Shown one piece after another: positions 27,665 to 36,403 of a DNA stretch of 64,000 bases. The position numbers and the translations under genes are program-made. This DNA is from Roseovarius atlanticus (GTDB lineage: Bacteria; Pseudomonadota; Alphaproteobacteria; Rhodobacterales; Rhodobacteraceae): positions 124,001-188,000 of the forward strand of contig NZ_LAXJ01000009.1 in NCBI RefSeq assembly GCF_001441615.1, given 5' to 3'. Below the pieces are notes generated by a model. The model did no database searches. It was not told the origin of the DNA and saw only the letters and a program-made list of their open reading frames with translations. How positions within the stretch are numbered: the first letter of the stretch is position 1; each line of letters begins with the position of its first letter.

Positions 27665-29182
27665 TTGAGCGCGCCAAGACCGGTAGTTCTGTGTATTCTC
27701 GACGGTTGGGGGCTGAGCGAGGAGCGCGAGGCGAACGCGCCCGCGCTGGCCGCGACGCCGCATTTCGACCGGCTGATGGAAACCTGTCCGAATGCCACGC
27801 TGATCACGCATGGCCATGATGTCGGCCTGCCCGAGGGGCAGATGGGCAATTCCGAGGTCGGGCACCTGAATATCGGCGCAGGCCGCGTGATCGAGATGGA
27901 TCTGCGGCGCATCGACCGGGCGATAGAGACCGGCACCTTCGGCGCGCTGCCCGGGTTCGTTCGTTTTGCCGACAAGGTCGAGGCCGCGGGGGGCACCGCG
28001 CACCTGCTGGGCGTGCTGTCGGATGGCGGGGTGCACAGCCATATCGGGCACATGATCGCGGCGGCCAACGCGCTGACGGCACGGGGTGTGCCGGTGGCCA
28101 TTCATGCCTTCACCGACGGGCGCGACGTGGCGCCGACCTCGGCCAAGGTATACCTGGAGGCGTTGCGCGCGGCGCTGCCCATGGGGGCTCGGATCGCCAC
28201 CGTTTCGGGGCGGTATTACGCGATGGACCGCGACAACCGCTGGGACCGGGTGCAGCTGGCCTACGAGGCGCTGGCCCATGGCGAGGGGTACACCGCCGAC
28301 ACCGCCGCCTGCGGCATCGACGAGGCCTATGCCAAGGGCCGCACCGACGAGTTCATCAAGCCGCGCGTGCTGGGGGATTATGACGGCATGAAGGACGGCG
28401 ACGGTCTGTTGTGCCTGAATTTCCGCGCCGACCGGGCGCGCGAGATCCTGGCCGCCTTCGCCGACCCCGAGTTCGACGATTTCGAGACCGGCAGGCGCCC
28501 GGCCTTTTCCGCCGTCAGCGGGTTCACCGAATATTCGCGCCGGCACAGCGCCTACATGGACTGCATCTTTCCCGACGAGCAGCCCGAGAACACGCTGAGC
28601 GCGTGGCTGGCGAAACACGGCAAGCGCCAGTTCCACACCGCCGAGACCGAGAAGTACCCGCATGTGACGTTCTTTCTGGCCGGGGGACGCGAGACGCCCG
28701 AGGACGGCGAGGCGCGCTACATGGCGGCCTCGCCCAAGGTGGCCACTTATGACCTGCAGCCCGAGATGTCGGCGGGCGAGGTGACCGACCACCTGGTGGA
28801 GGCCATCGGCGAAGGATACGATTTCATCGTGGTGAACTATGCCAACCCCGACATGGTGGGCCATACCGGCGACCTGGGCGCCGCGATCCGGGCCTGCGAG
28901 GCGGTGGATGCGGGGCTGGGCCGCGTGCTGGCGGCGCTGGACGACGCGGGCGGCGCCATCATCGTGACCGCCGACCATGGCAATTGCGAGACCATGATCG
29001 ACCCCGTCACCGGCGGGCCGCATACCGCGCACACCACCAACCCGGTGCCGGTGATCGTCAAGGGCGCGCCCGAGGGGTCCACCTTGCGCCACGGGCGGCT
29101 GGCCGATCTGGCACCCACGGTGCTGGACCTGATGGGCCTGCCCAAGCCCGACGAGATGACCGGGCAGAGCCTGCTGCGATGA
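27665..29182 (+). CDS. gpmI: 2,3-bisphosphoglycerate-independent phosphoglycerate mutase
   Basis: 505 residues. Alkaline-phosphatase-like metal sites are visible: Asp13 in ILDGWG, the phosphorylated Ser63 in GNSEVGHLNIGAG, and TADHGNCETM late in the chain. It interconverts 3- and 2-phosphoglycerate in glycolysis, using manganese. The start is TTG, with AGGAGG (27654-27659) 5 bases before it and no closer ATG. Its stop overlaps the next gene's start (ATGA). Confidence 0.96.
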   Translation: MSAPRPVVLCILDGWGLSEEREANAPALAATPHFDRLMETCPNATLITHGHDVGLPEGQMGNSEVGHLNIGAGRVIEMDLRRIDRAIETGTFGALPGFVRFADKVEAAGGTAHLLGVLSDGGVHSHIGHMIAAANALTARGVPVAIHAFTDGRDVAPTSAKVYLEALRAALPMGARIATVSGRYYAMDRDNRWDRVQLAYEALAHGEGYTADTAACGIDEAYAKGRTDEFIKPRVLGDYDGMKDGDGLLCLNFRADRAREILAAFADPEFDDFETGRRPAFSAVSGFTEYSRRHSAYMDCIFPDEQPENTLSAWLAKHGKRQFHTAETEKYPHVTFFLAGGRETPEDGEARYMAASPKVATYDLQPEMSAGEVTDHLVEAIGEGYDFIVVNYANPDMVGHTGDLGAAIRACEAVDAGLGRVLAALDDAGGAIIVTADHGNCETMIDPVTGGPHTAHTTNPVPVIVKGAPEGSTLRHGRLADLAPTVLDLMGLPKPDEMTGQSLLR

Positions 29183-30318
29183 TCCGCGCGGGGCTTTTAT
29201 CGCTGGCCTTGCTGGCCGCTGCCCCGGCCACTGCGCAGGACCCGGGCGCCGATGCGCGCGCGGCGTCGGACCGCCTGAACCGCGCCGCCGCGCTGATGGA
29301 GGCGGCCGATGGGGCGGCCAACCGCGTCAAGGCGCTGACCGAGGTGGTGGGCGCCTATGAGGACGGGCTGGAAGCGATGCGCGAAGGGCTGCGCCGCGCC
29401 GCCATTCAGGAAGAGGCGCTGTCGCGCCGCCTGCAATCGCGCGAAGACGAGATCGCCAGCCTGCTGGGCGTGTTGCAAAGCATGGCGCAATCCGAGGGAC
29501 CGGTGCTGTTGTTGCATCCCTCGGGGCCGATCGGTACGGCGCGGTCGGGCATGATCATATCCGACGTGACACCGGCGCTGGAAACCCGTGCCGCCGCGCT
29601 GCGTGCCGAGCTGGAGGAGGTCACCGTGTTGCGGACGCTTCAGGAAAGCGCCCTGGACACCCTGCGCGAGGGGCTGAAAGGCGCGCAGGACGCCCGCACC
29701 GCGCTGAGCCAGGCGATTGCCGACCGCACCGACCTGCCCCGCCGGTTCAACGAGGACCCGGTCAAGACCGCGCTGCTGGTGGCCTCGACCGAAACGCTGG
29801 AAGGGTTCGCCAGCGGGCTGAGCCAGATCGCGGTGGACGAGGTGCCGGGATCTCTGCCCGGGATCGACGCGCGCAAGGGCAGCCTGCGCCTGCCGGTCGA
29901 GGGGCGCATCCTGCGCCGCGCCGGAGAGGCCGATGCCGCCGGGATCGTGCGCCCGGGCATCGTGATGGCCACCCGCCCGCGCGCCCTGGTGACCACGCCC
30001 GCGCCCGCCACGCTGCGCTATCGCGGCGAGCTTCTGGATTACGGCAACGTGGTGATCCTGGAGCCGCAGGCGGGACTGTTGATGGTGTTCGCCGGGCTTG
30101 ACGTGGTCTATGGCGACATCGGCGAGGTTCTGCCGGGCGGCAGCCCCATCGGCCTGATGGGCGCCCCCGAGGGCGCGGATGGGCGCGACACTAACGCGCT
30201 CTTGATCGAGAATGGCAAAGATGCGGGTGCGTCCCGAAGCCAAACCCTTTATATAGAAGTGCGAGAAGACAACGAACCCGTCGATCCGGAGACCTGGTTC
30301 GAGACAAACGAAGGATGA
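29179..30318 (+). CDS. EnvC-like murein hydrolase activator, degenerate LytM domain
   Basis: 379 residues. Signal peptide (about 1-18), then long coiled-coil helices (about 25-230) and a C-terminal LytM/M23-like domain (about 260-365) with the strand RYRGELLDYGNVVILEPQAG. The HxxxD and HxH zinc ligands of active M23 peptidases are absent (MVFAGLD stands in the HxH place). This marks an activator of septal amidases in the EnvC manner instead of a peptidase. It overlaps both gpmI and ctpA by four bases, so the three are translated together. Confidence 0.88.
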   Translation: MIRAGLLSLALLAAAPATAQDPGADARAASDRLNRAAALMEAADGAANRVKALTEVVGAYEDGLEAMREGLRRAAIQEEALSRRLQSREDEIASLLGVLQSMAQSEGPVLLLHPSGPIGTARSGMIISDVTPALETRAAALRAELEEVTVLRTLQESALDTLREGLKGAQDARTALSQAIADRTDLPRRFNEDPVKTALLVASTETLEGFASGLSQIAVDEVPGSLPGIDARKGSLRLPVEGRILRRAGEADAAGIVRPGIVMATRPRALVTTPAPATLRYRGELLDYGNVVILEPQAGLLMVFAGLDVVYGDIGEVLPGGSPIGLMGAPEGADGRDTNALLIENGKDAGASRSQTLYIEVREDNEPVDPETWFETNEG

Positions 30319-31673
30319 GCAACCCGATGAAGAAGTTTCTGATCGCCGCCCTCGTCGGCAGCCTGACCGGCGCGGTCGTGACAACCCAGGTCGCGGCGCC
30401 CCTGCTGGCGCAGGAGGCGGCCAAGACGACGAATGTCTACGAACAGCTTGATCTTTTTGGCGATATTTTCGAGCGCATCCGCTCGCAATATGTCGAGGAA
30501 GTGGACGAAGGCGAGCTGATCGAGGCGGCCATCAACGGCATGTTGACCTCGCTCGACCCGCATTCCAGCTATCTCAGCCCCGATGACGCCGCCGACATGC
30601 GCGTACAGACCCGCGGCGAGTTCGGCGGGCTTGGCATCGAGGTGACCCAGGAAGACGGATTCGTGAAGGTGGTGTCGCCCATCGACGGCACACCGGCCGA
30701 AACGGCCGGCATCGAGGCCGGAGATTTCATCACCCATGTGGACAGCGAAAGCGTGCTGGGCCTGACCCTGGACGAAGCGGTGGAACTGATGCGCGGCCCA
30801 GTGGGCAGCGAGATCGTCATCACCGTGGTCCGCGAAGGCGAGGCGGAGCCGTTCGACGTGTCCATCGTGCGCGACACGATCAAGCTGACCGCCGTGCGCG
30901 TGCGCACCGAGCAGCAGAGCGTCGTTCTGCGGGTGACCACGTTCAACGACCAGACCTTCCGCAACCTGGAAAGCGGGCTGGCCGAACAGATCGAAGAGGC
31001 CGGCGGCATCGACAATATCAGCGGCATCGTGCTGGACCTGCGCAACAACCCCGGCGGCCTGCTGAACCAGGCGATCCAGGTCAGCGACGCCTTCCTTGAA
31101 AAGGGCGAGATCGTCAGCACACGGGGTCGTGCGCCCGAGGATGGCGAGCGGTTCAACGCCAAGCCGGGCGACCTGGCCGAGGGCAAGCCCATCGTCGTTC
31201 TGATCAACGGTGGGTCTGCCTCGGCCTCCGAGATTGTCGCCGGTGCGTTGCAGGATCACCGCCGCGCCATCGTGGTGGGCACCAAGAGTTTCGGCAAGGG
31301 GTCGGTCCAGACGGTGATGCCCCTGCGCGGCGACGGCGCGATGCGCCTGACCACGGCGCGGTATTACACGCCGTCGGGACGCTCGATCCAGGCGTTGGGT
31401 GTCAGCCCGGACATCATCGTGGAACAGCCGCGCCGCGCCGAGGAAAGCGAAGAGGACGAAGAGGAAAACCCCGCCAACCGCTTTGACCGGTCCGAGGCCG
31501 ACCTGCGCGGGCGTCTGGACAATGACAGCCTGAGCGAGGACGAGGTCCGCCAGATCGAGGAAGACCGCGAGAAGGCCGAGGAAGCCGCCAAGCTGCGGGA
31601 AGAGGACTACCAACTGGCCTATGCCATCGACATCCTCAAAGGCCTGACGGCGCTGGGTCCGAAATACGACTGA
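30315..31673 (+). CDS. ctpA: Carboxy-terminal processing protease (S41A)
   Basis: 452 residues. An N-terminal signal anchor (6-32), a PDZ domain (about 95-175, with GGLGIEV), and the S41 protease core follow. The catalytic pair is Ser303 in GGSASASEI and Lys328 in FGKGSVQ, 25 residues apart as in E. coli Tsp. It works in the periplasm, often on cell-wall enzymes, which fits its coupling to an EnvC-like gene. The tail (about 385-445) is highly charged and Glu-rich. A strong terminator follows at 31697. Confidence 0.95.
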   Translation: MSNPMKKFLIAALVGSLTGAVVTTQVAAPLLAQEAAKTTNVYEQLDLFGDIFERIRSQYVEEVDEGELIEAAINGMLTSLDPHSSYLSPDDAADMRVQTRGEFGGLGIEVTQEDGFVKVVSPIDGTPAETAGIEAGDFITHVDSESVLGLTLDEAVELMRGPVGSEIVITVVREGEAEPFDVSIVRDTIKLTAVRVRTEQQSVVLRVTTFNDQTFRNLESGLAEQIEEAGGIDNISGIVLDLRNNPGGLLNQAIQVSDAFLEKGEIVSTRGRAPEDGERFNAKPGDLAEGKPIVVLINGGSASASEIVAGALQDHRRAIVVGTKSFGKGSVQTVMPLRGDGAMRLTTARYYTPSGRSIQALGVSPDIIVEQPRRAEESEEDEEENPANRFDRSEADLRGRLDNDSLSEDEVRQIEEDREKAEEAAKLREEDYQLAYAIDILKGLTALGPKYD

Positions 31674-31696
31674 GACGGCTGGGCATGATGTTGATG

Positions 31697-31725
31697 AACG
31701 GGCGGGGTGATCCCCGCCCGTTTTT
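31697..31725 (+). terminator. Rho-independent terminator of the gpmI-envC-ctpA operon
   Basis: A stem of 10 or 11 base pairs (ACGGGCGGGG/CCCCGCCCGT), loop TGAT, and a run of five T, 24 bases after the ctpA stop. Confidence 0.93.
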
Positions 31726-31740
31726 GGTATATACTGCATC

Positions 31741-32196
31741 ATGCCTGAATTGCGCCGCCCTTCCTTGCGAGACCTCGACGACCTCACGGCGCTTTGCCTG
31801 CGGTCCAAGGCCTATTGGGGTTATGACGCGGAATTCATGGCCGCCTGCGTCCCCGTGCTGACGCTGACCGCGGCGGAATTGCAGGACACGCCGACGATCA
31901 CCGAGGTCGAGGGTGGAACATTTCTGGGCATGGTTCAGGTTTCGAACAGGCAAGAGGGCTGTTACCTGCAAAAGCTCTTCGTCGACCCCGCGCATATGGG
32001 CGCGGGAACGGGGCGGCGGCTGTTCACATGGGCGGTCCAAACGGCCCGTGACATGGGCGCCACGGAAATGATCGTCGAGTCGGATCCCGGCGCGGTGCCG
32101 TTCTATACCGCCATGGGCTGCCGCGCGGCGGGCAGTGCCCCGTCCGAGGTGATGCCGGGCCGGATGTTGCCGCGCCTGGTGCACGATTTGCGGTAG
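31741..32196 (+). CDS. GNAT-family N-acetyltransferase
   Basis: 151 residues. GNAT motif A is LQKLFVDPAHMGAGTGRRLF (loop MGAGTG), and a C-terminal VPFYTAMGCRAAG strand-helix is typical of the fold. Substrate unknown. The upstream terminator separates it from ctpA. It converges on the aminotransferase gene, with a 32-base palindrome starting at the base after its stop. Confidence 0.87.
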   Translation: MPELRRPSLRDLDDLTALCLRSKAYWGYDAEFMAACVPVLTLTAAELQDTPTITEVEGGTFLGMVQVSNRQEGCYLQKLFVDPAHMGAGTGRRLFTWAVQTARDMGATEMIVESDPGAVPFYTAMGCRAAGSAPSEVMPGRMLPRLVHDLR

Positions 32197-32228
32197 GCCC
32201 CACAAAATTCGTACGAATTTTGTGGGGC
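32197..32228. terminator. 32-base perfect palindrome between convergent genes
   Basis: Perfect 16-base arms (half-site GCCCCACAAAATTCGT) starting directly after the GNAT stop and ending 5 bases before the aminotransferase stop. Compared with 22461, the outer stem differs by a compensating G/C swap. A bidirectional terminator is the likely role. Confidence 0.78.
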
Positions 32229-32233
32229 GCCGA

Positions 32234-33367
32234 TCAGCCGGCGCGCGCCAGGTGCGCCTCCATCGCCGCCAGACCGTCGTCCAGTCCGCGCCGCCCGAAC
32301 CCAAGGCGGAAGCGGTCAATGGGCGTCGGGCCAAGGTCGGAGCGATAGATCGTGCTGGGCAAAAGCAGCACGCCGGCCTGTTCCACCAACTTGCGCGCGA
32401 ATTCCTCGACCCCGTCGGTGCCCAGATAGCGCGGGAAACCCATGCAGGCGCCGTCGGGGCGCTGCCATTCAAAAAGGTCGGGATGACGGGCAAAGAACGC
32501 GTCCCATTTGGGCAGGTTCTCGTCCACGATGGCGCAGTTGCGCGCCAGGATTTTCGCGCGGTTCTTCAGCGCGATCAGCGCCAGCCGCTCGCTGGGGCCG
32601 GAATTGCAGATCGACAGGTAATGCTTCATCCGCTCCATCCGGCTGAGCACCTCGCGGTCCTGGCAGGCGATCCAGCCGACGCGCAGCCCCGGCAGGCCGT
32701 AGGATTTCGACATCACGCCCAGCGACAAGCCGCGTTCATAGACATCGGCAATGAACGGCAGATGGTCCGCGTCCGAGGGGCCAAGGCCGTTGAAGATTTC
32801 GTCATGCAGGATCCAGATACCGTGCTGTCGGCAAAGCGTGATCAGCGCGTCATAGCGGTCGCGCGGCAGGATCGCGCCCGTGGGGTTGTGCGGGAAGTTG
32901 ATGGTCAGCAGGCGGGTGTTGGGGCGGATCGCTTCGCGCACCCGGTCGATGTCGAGCGACCAGTTGTCATACGGGTCGAGCGGCACGCCTGTCGCCTCGC
33001 AGATCGCCAGGGGCAGGCTTTCATGCGACTGATAGTTGGGCGTGACCACGATGGCGTGGCTGTCCGCATCCAGCAGCACGGTGTTGGCTGCGAAGATGCC
33101 CTCGCTGGCCCCGGCAAAGCAGAGGATGTTGTCAGCGCTCTGGTCTGCGTAGGTGGCCGCGATAGCCGCGCGCAGGTCCGGCGCGCCGAAGGTTTCGGTA
33201 TAGCCCAGCCACATATTCTCGAAGCCCTCGCGGTCTTCGGGGCTGGCCATGGCCAGCAGTTCGGGAAGGGACATGCTCTCGGCATCCGAGGCGGTCATGT
33301 GGTGGCGGGCCTTGAATTCCCACTTGGCGAAATGGGTTTCCAGCCGGAAATCGGGCAAGGTCGTCAT
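32234..33367 (-). CDS. PLP-dependent class I/II aminotransferase
   Basis: 377 residues of fold type I. The cofactor lysine is in VMSKSYGLPGLRVGW, the Asp that contacts the pyridine ring is in HDEIFNG, and the anchoring NFPHNPTG loop is present. Substrate specificity cannot be read; similar proteins are annotated as aspartate- or capreomycidine-synthase-like. It follows the DUF2794 gene by 19 bases on the same strand. Confidence 0.9.
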   Translation of the reverse strand: MTTLPDFRLETHFAKWEFKARHHMTASDAESMSLPELLAMASPEDREGFENMWLGYTETFGAPDLRAAIAATYADQSADNILCFAGASEGIFAANTVLLDADSHAIVVTPNYQSHESLPLAICEATGVPLDPYDNWSLDIDRVREAIRPNTRLLTINFPHNPTGAILPRDRYDALITLCRQHGIWILHDEIFNGLGPSDADHLPFIADVYERGLSLGVMSKSYGLPGLRVGWIACQDREVLSRMERMKHYLSICNSGPSERLALIALKNRAKILARNCAIVDENLPKWDAFFARHPDLFEWQRPDGACMGFPRYLGTDGVEEFARKLVEQAGVLLLPSTIYRSDLGPTPIDRFRLGFGRRGLDDGLAAMEAHLARAG

Positions 33368-33386
33368 CGCGTGGTGTCCTGTTGGG

Positions 33387-33731
33387 TCAGTCCACCGCGC
33401 GGATAAGCTTGCGTTCCAGCACGCGCAAGACCGTGCGCAGATCGTGCCCGCGTTTCAGCACCTGCCCGTCCATGCCGATCACCGCGTATTGCCCCTGCCG
33501 GCTGCGCAGCTTGGGGCGTTTCTCGATCCGGTAGAGCGGGTTCTCGGCGGTGCGGCGGAAAACCGAGAAGACGGCCACGTCCCGTAGGCTGGAAATGCCG
33601 TAGTCGCGCCATTCGCCGGCGGCGACCATGCGGCCATAGACCGACAGAATCGCGGCAAGCTCGGTGCGGTGGAAGGCCACCTGTTGCGCGCTGCCGTGCG
33701 GCGGGAACGGAGAGGTGGGTTGGAATGTCAT
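33387..33731 (-). CDS. DUF2794 family protein
   Basis: 114 residues. The conserved stretches of this alphaproteobacterial family are visible: VAFHRTELAAILSVYGRMVA, EWRDYGISSLRDVAVFSV and a C-terminal RVLERKLIRAVD. Soluble, no catalytic motif. The start at 33731 gives the family's usual short N-terminus. Function is unknown. An element of the dispersed repeat family (33866) lies upstream. Confidence 0.85.
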   Translation of the reverse strand: MTFQPTSPFPPHGSAQQVAFHRTELAAILSVYGRMVAAGEWRDYGISSLRDVAVFSVFRRTAENPLYRIEKRPKLRSRQGQYAVIGMDGQVLKRGHDLRTVLRVLERKLIRAVD

Positions 33732-33865
33732 GCGTTCAGAGTTGCGGCAAACGGGCGTTGAGGCAAGGGATTTGTGGATCGTGCCGGTCTGGCGGCTGGG
33801 TGGTGCCGCTGTCATGCCGGAGCTGCCTTGGGATCTAGGGGGTGAAAGGTTGTTGATTACCGAGG

Positions 33866-34044
33866 CCCCGCGCGGAATCAAGGCGCGGCCAAGCCGCGCC
33901 GCCGCGCGATCGCCAGACCGCCCGGACGGGCTGGCGATTTGGTGACAGTGGCGCGCCGATCAGAGGTCTTACGGATGCGGCTTCCATAAAGCGCCATGAA
34001 CACGTGTCGGCTCGCCATCCCGCGGTCTGGCAATCGCGCGGCCC
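33866..34044 (+). repeat. Dispersed structured element, copy A
   Basis: About 179 bases filling the 313-base gap between DUF2794 and the SDR gene. The 5' block has CGCGGAATCAAGGC. The arm at 33902-33921 pairs 19 of 20 with 34022-34041, and part of it (33909-33920) can instead pair with 33927-33938. The centre has ATAAAGCGCCATGAA and the 3' block CTCGCCATCC. It stops exactly at the SDR stop codon. Other copies: 41103, 46505, 57099, 62379. Confidence 0.88.
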
Positions 34045-34755
34045 CTACCCCCGGCCGATATAGGGCATCTTCGTCGCCATCACCGTCAGGAACTGGACGT
34101 TTGCCTCGGGCGGCATTTCGGCCATGTGCAACACCGACCGGGCGGCGTTTTCCACGTCCATCGTGTGCATCTCGGGATTGGCCTGTTTCAGCCCCGCCAC
34201 CAGTTCGCTTTCGGCGTTGCCGATGTCGATCTGCCCGCAAGCGATGTCATAGGGACGGCCATCCAGCGACAGCGACCGGGTCATGCCGGTGATCGCGTGT
34301 TTCGATGTGGTATAGCAGATCGAGCCGGGGCGCGGCACGTAAGCCGAGAGCGAGCCGTTGTTGATGATCCGCCCGCCCTGGGGCGTCTGAGCACGCATGG
34401 CGGCAAAGGCCAGCCGGGCGGTGATGAACATGCCGCGCAGGTTGACGGCCATGACCTCGTCGAACTCGGCCACGCTGACCGCGTCGGGTGTGGTTGCGGG
34501 GCCGAAGATTCCGGCGTTGTTGAAGACCACATCCAGACGCCCTGCCTTTGCCAGAAACGTCTCGAACGCGCTTTCCATGGCCTCTGGGTCGGTCACGTCG
34601 GCGGGCAGAACCACGGCAGCGCGGCCCTCGGCCACCTCTTCCAGCCGGTCGGCGCGGCGGGCGAGCACCCCCACGCGCCAGCCTGCGTCAAGAAAGACCT
34701 CGGTGGTGGCCCGCCCGATGCCGGAGCTTGCGCCGGTGATCAGGATGGATTTCAT
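34045..34755 (-). CDS. Short-chain dehydrogenase/reductase
   Basis: 236 residues of classical SDR type: the cofactor loop TGASSGIGRATTEVF at the N-terminus, FNNAGIFGP, the catalytic Ser in NNGSLSAYVPRPG, and YTTSK (Tyr and Lys). It reduces or oxidises an unknown alcohol/ketone with NAD(P). The start overlaps the end of the helicase gene (TCAT) by four bases. Confidence 0.92.
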   Translation of the reverse strand: MKSILITGASSGIGRATTEVFLDAGWRVGVLARRADRLEEVAEGRAAVVLPADVTDPEAMESAFETFLAKAGRLDVVFNNAGIFGPATTPDAVSVAEFDEVMAVNLRGMFITARLAFAAMRAQTPQGGRIINNGSLSAYVPRPGSICYTTSKHAITGMTRSLSLDGRPYDIACGQIDIGNAESELVAGLKQANPEMHTMDVENAARSVLHMAEMPPEANVQFLTVMATKMPYIGRG

Positions 34756-36281
34756 GCCTCTTCCTCCGCTTCCAGCTCCAGGGGCGCGGGGGCGGCGCGC
34801 AGGTCGTCGATGCGCAAGGCCCCTGTGGGTTTGGACAGGCGGTTGCGCACCACCCAGTGCAGCCGCTCCTCGGCGCGGGTGATGGCGACGTAGGCCAGAC
34901 GCTTCCACAGCGGTTGCCCCGCCTCGGTCCGGCCCATGCGGGCGGCGGCGTAGATGTCGGGCGCGAAGACCTGCACATCGGGCCATTGCGAGCCTTGCGC
35001 CTTGTGGATCGTGACCGCCGCGCCATGCAGAAACGTGGCGCCCATGCGGGCGGCGAAGGGGATGAAGGGCTCTTCCTCGTCGGGTTTCTCGATCTTGACG
35101 ATGCTGGCGGCACTGACGCGGGGGTCCTCGGCCCCCATGACGTGCAGGCGGGAAAAGCCCGGCTTGCGGCCCGCGCCCAGATAGATCACTTGCGCACCCT
35201 TGATCAGGCCGCGCGCCTCGAGGTCCAGCCGTTTCTTGCGGTGCTTGAGCGGCAGTTCCAGCCCGTCGCAAATGAGCGGCTCACCTTCCAGAAGCTCGGT
35301 TTCGGGCGCGCCATGCACGGCGCGGAAGGCGTTGATCAAGCGGATGCGCGTGGCGTTGCGCCAGACAAGCACGGGGCTGCGCGCCATCAGGTCCACCTCG
35401 ACCCTTTGCGCCCATTGCACGCGCTCGTCCTGCGCCGCCTTCTGTTCGACCAGCCTCTCGAAATCCTGAAACCCCACCTCGGGGTCGCCCAAGGCGTGGG
35501 CCAGGTCGAGGATCGGGTTGTCGGCATCCTGCCGGTGGATGCGGTTGAGCGTCAGCTTGGCCGGCGCGGGCAGCCCGTCGAAGACCATCGCGCCGGACTG
35601 GTTCACGGGGGCCAGCTGCGCAGGGTCACCGAAGAGCAGGAGCGTCGGGAAGATCTCCTGCAAATCCTCGTACTGCTTTTCATCGAGCATCGAGGCCTCG
35701 TCGATAAAGCCGATATCCAAGGGCTCCTCACGGCGCTTCCAGCCGGTGATGAAATCGCTGCCCCTGAGACCGGCGGCGGCCAACGCCCCGGGGATGGACT
35801 TGTGGGTGCCATAGAACAGCCGCGCGCGTTCCAGCGCCTCTTCGGTCAGGCCCTCGATCTCGGGCTTGTCGCCATTGCCGGCCAGCCATTCGGCGATGCG
35901 CTCGTATTCGGGGTCGTAGACGGGGGTATAGAGGATGCGGTGGATCGTGGTGGCGGGCACGCCGCGCATCCGCAAAACGCTGGCGGCCTTGTTGGTGGGG
36001 GCGAGGATGGCCAGAGTGCGCCGGTCGCGACGGCGGCGGCCTTCCCAGTCGCCCGACACGACGTCGACACCCGCCTCTTCCAGCGCGCGGTAGAGCGCGG
36101 CCAGCAGCAGCGTCTTGCCCGAGCCGGCCTTGCCCACCACGGCCATCACGCGGGATTTCCCCTCGCGCGGTGGGGTCAGCATCCCCTCGTCCAGATCGAC
36201 GCCCACCTCGCGCAGCGCGGCGGCGATGCGGTCATGGGCCTCGGCCTGGTCGTCGGAATAGGTGAGCGCGGTCTGGGACAT
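34752..36281 (-). CDS. RecD-like ATP-dependent DNA helicase
   Basis: 509 residues. Superfamily 1 motifs are GKAGSGKTLLLAALYRAL (Walker A, about 50), LAPTNKAASVLRMRG (Ia), FIDEASMLDEKQYEDL (Walker B), LLFGDPAQLAPVNQSG (III), and the UvrD_C motif TIHKAQGSQWPDVQVF near the end. Like Dda or RecD2 it should move 5' to 3' on single strands. There are no RecB/RecC genes nearby, so it is a stand-alone enzyme. The downstream SDR is coupled to it by overlap without an evident functional link. Confidence 0.9.
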   Translation of the reverse strand: MSQTALTYSDDQAEAHDRIAAALREVGVDLDEGMLTPPREGKSRVMAVVGKAGSGKTLLLAALYRALEEAGVDVVSGDWEGRRRRDRRTLAILAPTNKAASVLRMRGVPATTIHRILYTPVYDPEYERIAEWLAGNGDKPEIEGLTEEALERARLFYGTHKSIPGALAAAGLRGSDFITGWKRREEPLDIGFIDEASMLDEKQYEDLQEIFPTLLLFGDPAQLAPVNQSGAMVFDGLPAPAKLTLNRIHRQDADNPILDLAHALGDPEVGFQDFERLVEQKAAQDERVQWAQRVEVDLMARSPVLVWRNATRIRLINAFRAVHGAPETELLEGEPLICDGLELPLKHRKKRLDLEARGLIKGAQVIYLGAGRKPGFSRLHVMGAEDPRVSAASIVKIEKPDEEEPFIPFAARMGATFLHGAAVTIHKAQGSQWPDVQVFAPDIYAAARMGRTEAGQPLWKRLAYVAITRAEERLHWVVRNRLSKPTGALRIDDLRAAPAPLELEAEEEA

Positions 36282-36325
36282 GGCGCGACCCTACAGCCGC
36301 GCCCCTTCCTGCGCCAGCGCGGGGG

Positions 36326-36392
36326 CCGATTTCTTGCAAGAAATCGGATCGGAAAATTGCAATTTTCCGGCCCGGAATTTGCGCAAATTCCG
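36326..36392. repeat. Three AT-core palindromes in tandem
   Basis: 36326-36347 (arms CCGATTTCTTG/CAAGAAATCGG), 36351-36368 (GGAAAATTG/CAATTTTCC) and 36373-36392 (CGGAATTTGC/GCAAATTCCG). All are perfect and without spacer. They fill most of the gap between the luxI stop and the helicase start, both on the minus strand, so the likely role is ending luxI transcription. Confidence 0.8.
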
Positions 36393-36403
36393 TTGCGCCC
36401 CGC

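Noticed and set aside
27563..29092. A 509-codon minus-strand frame opposite gpmI
   Set aside because: gpmI is unambiguous on the plus strand; the antisense frame has shadow composition and no recognisable motif.
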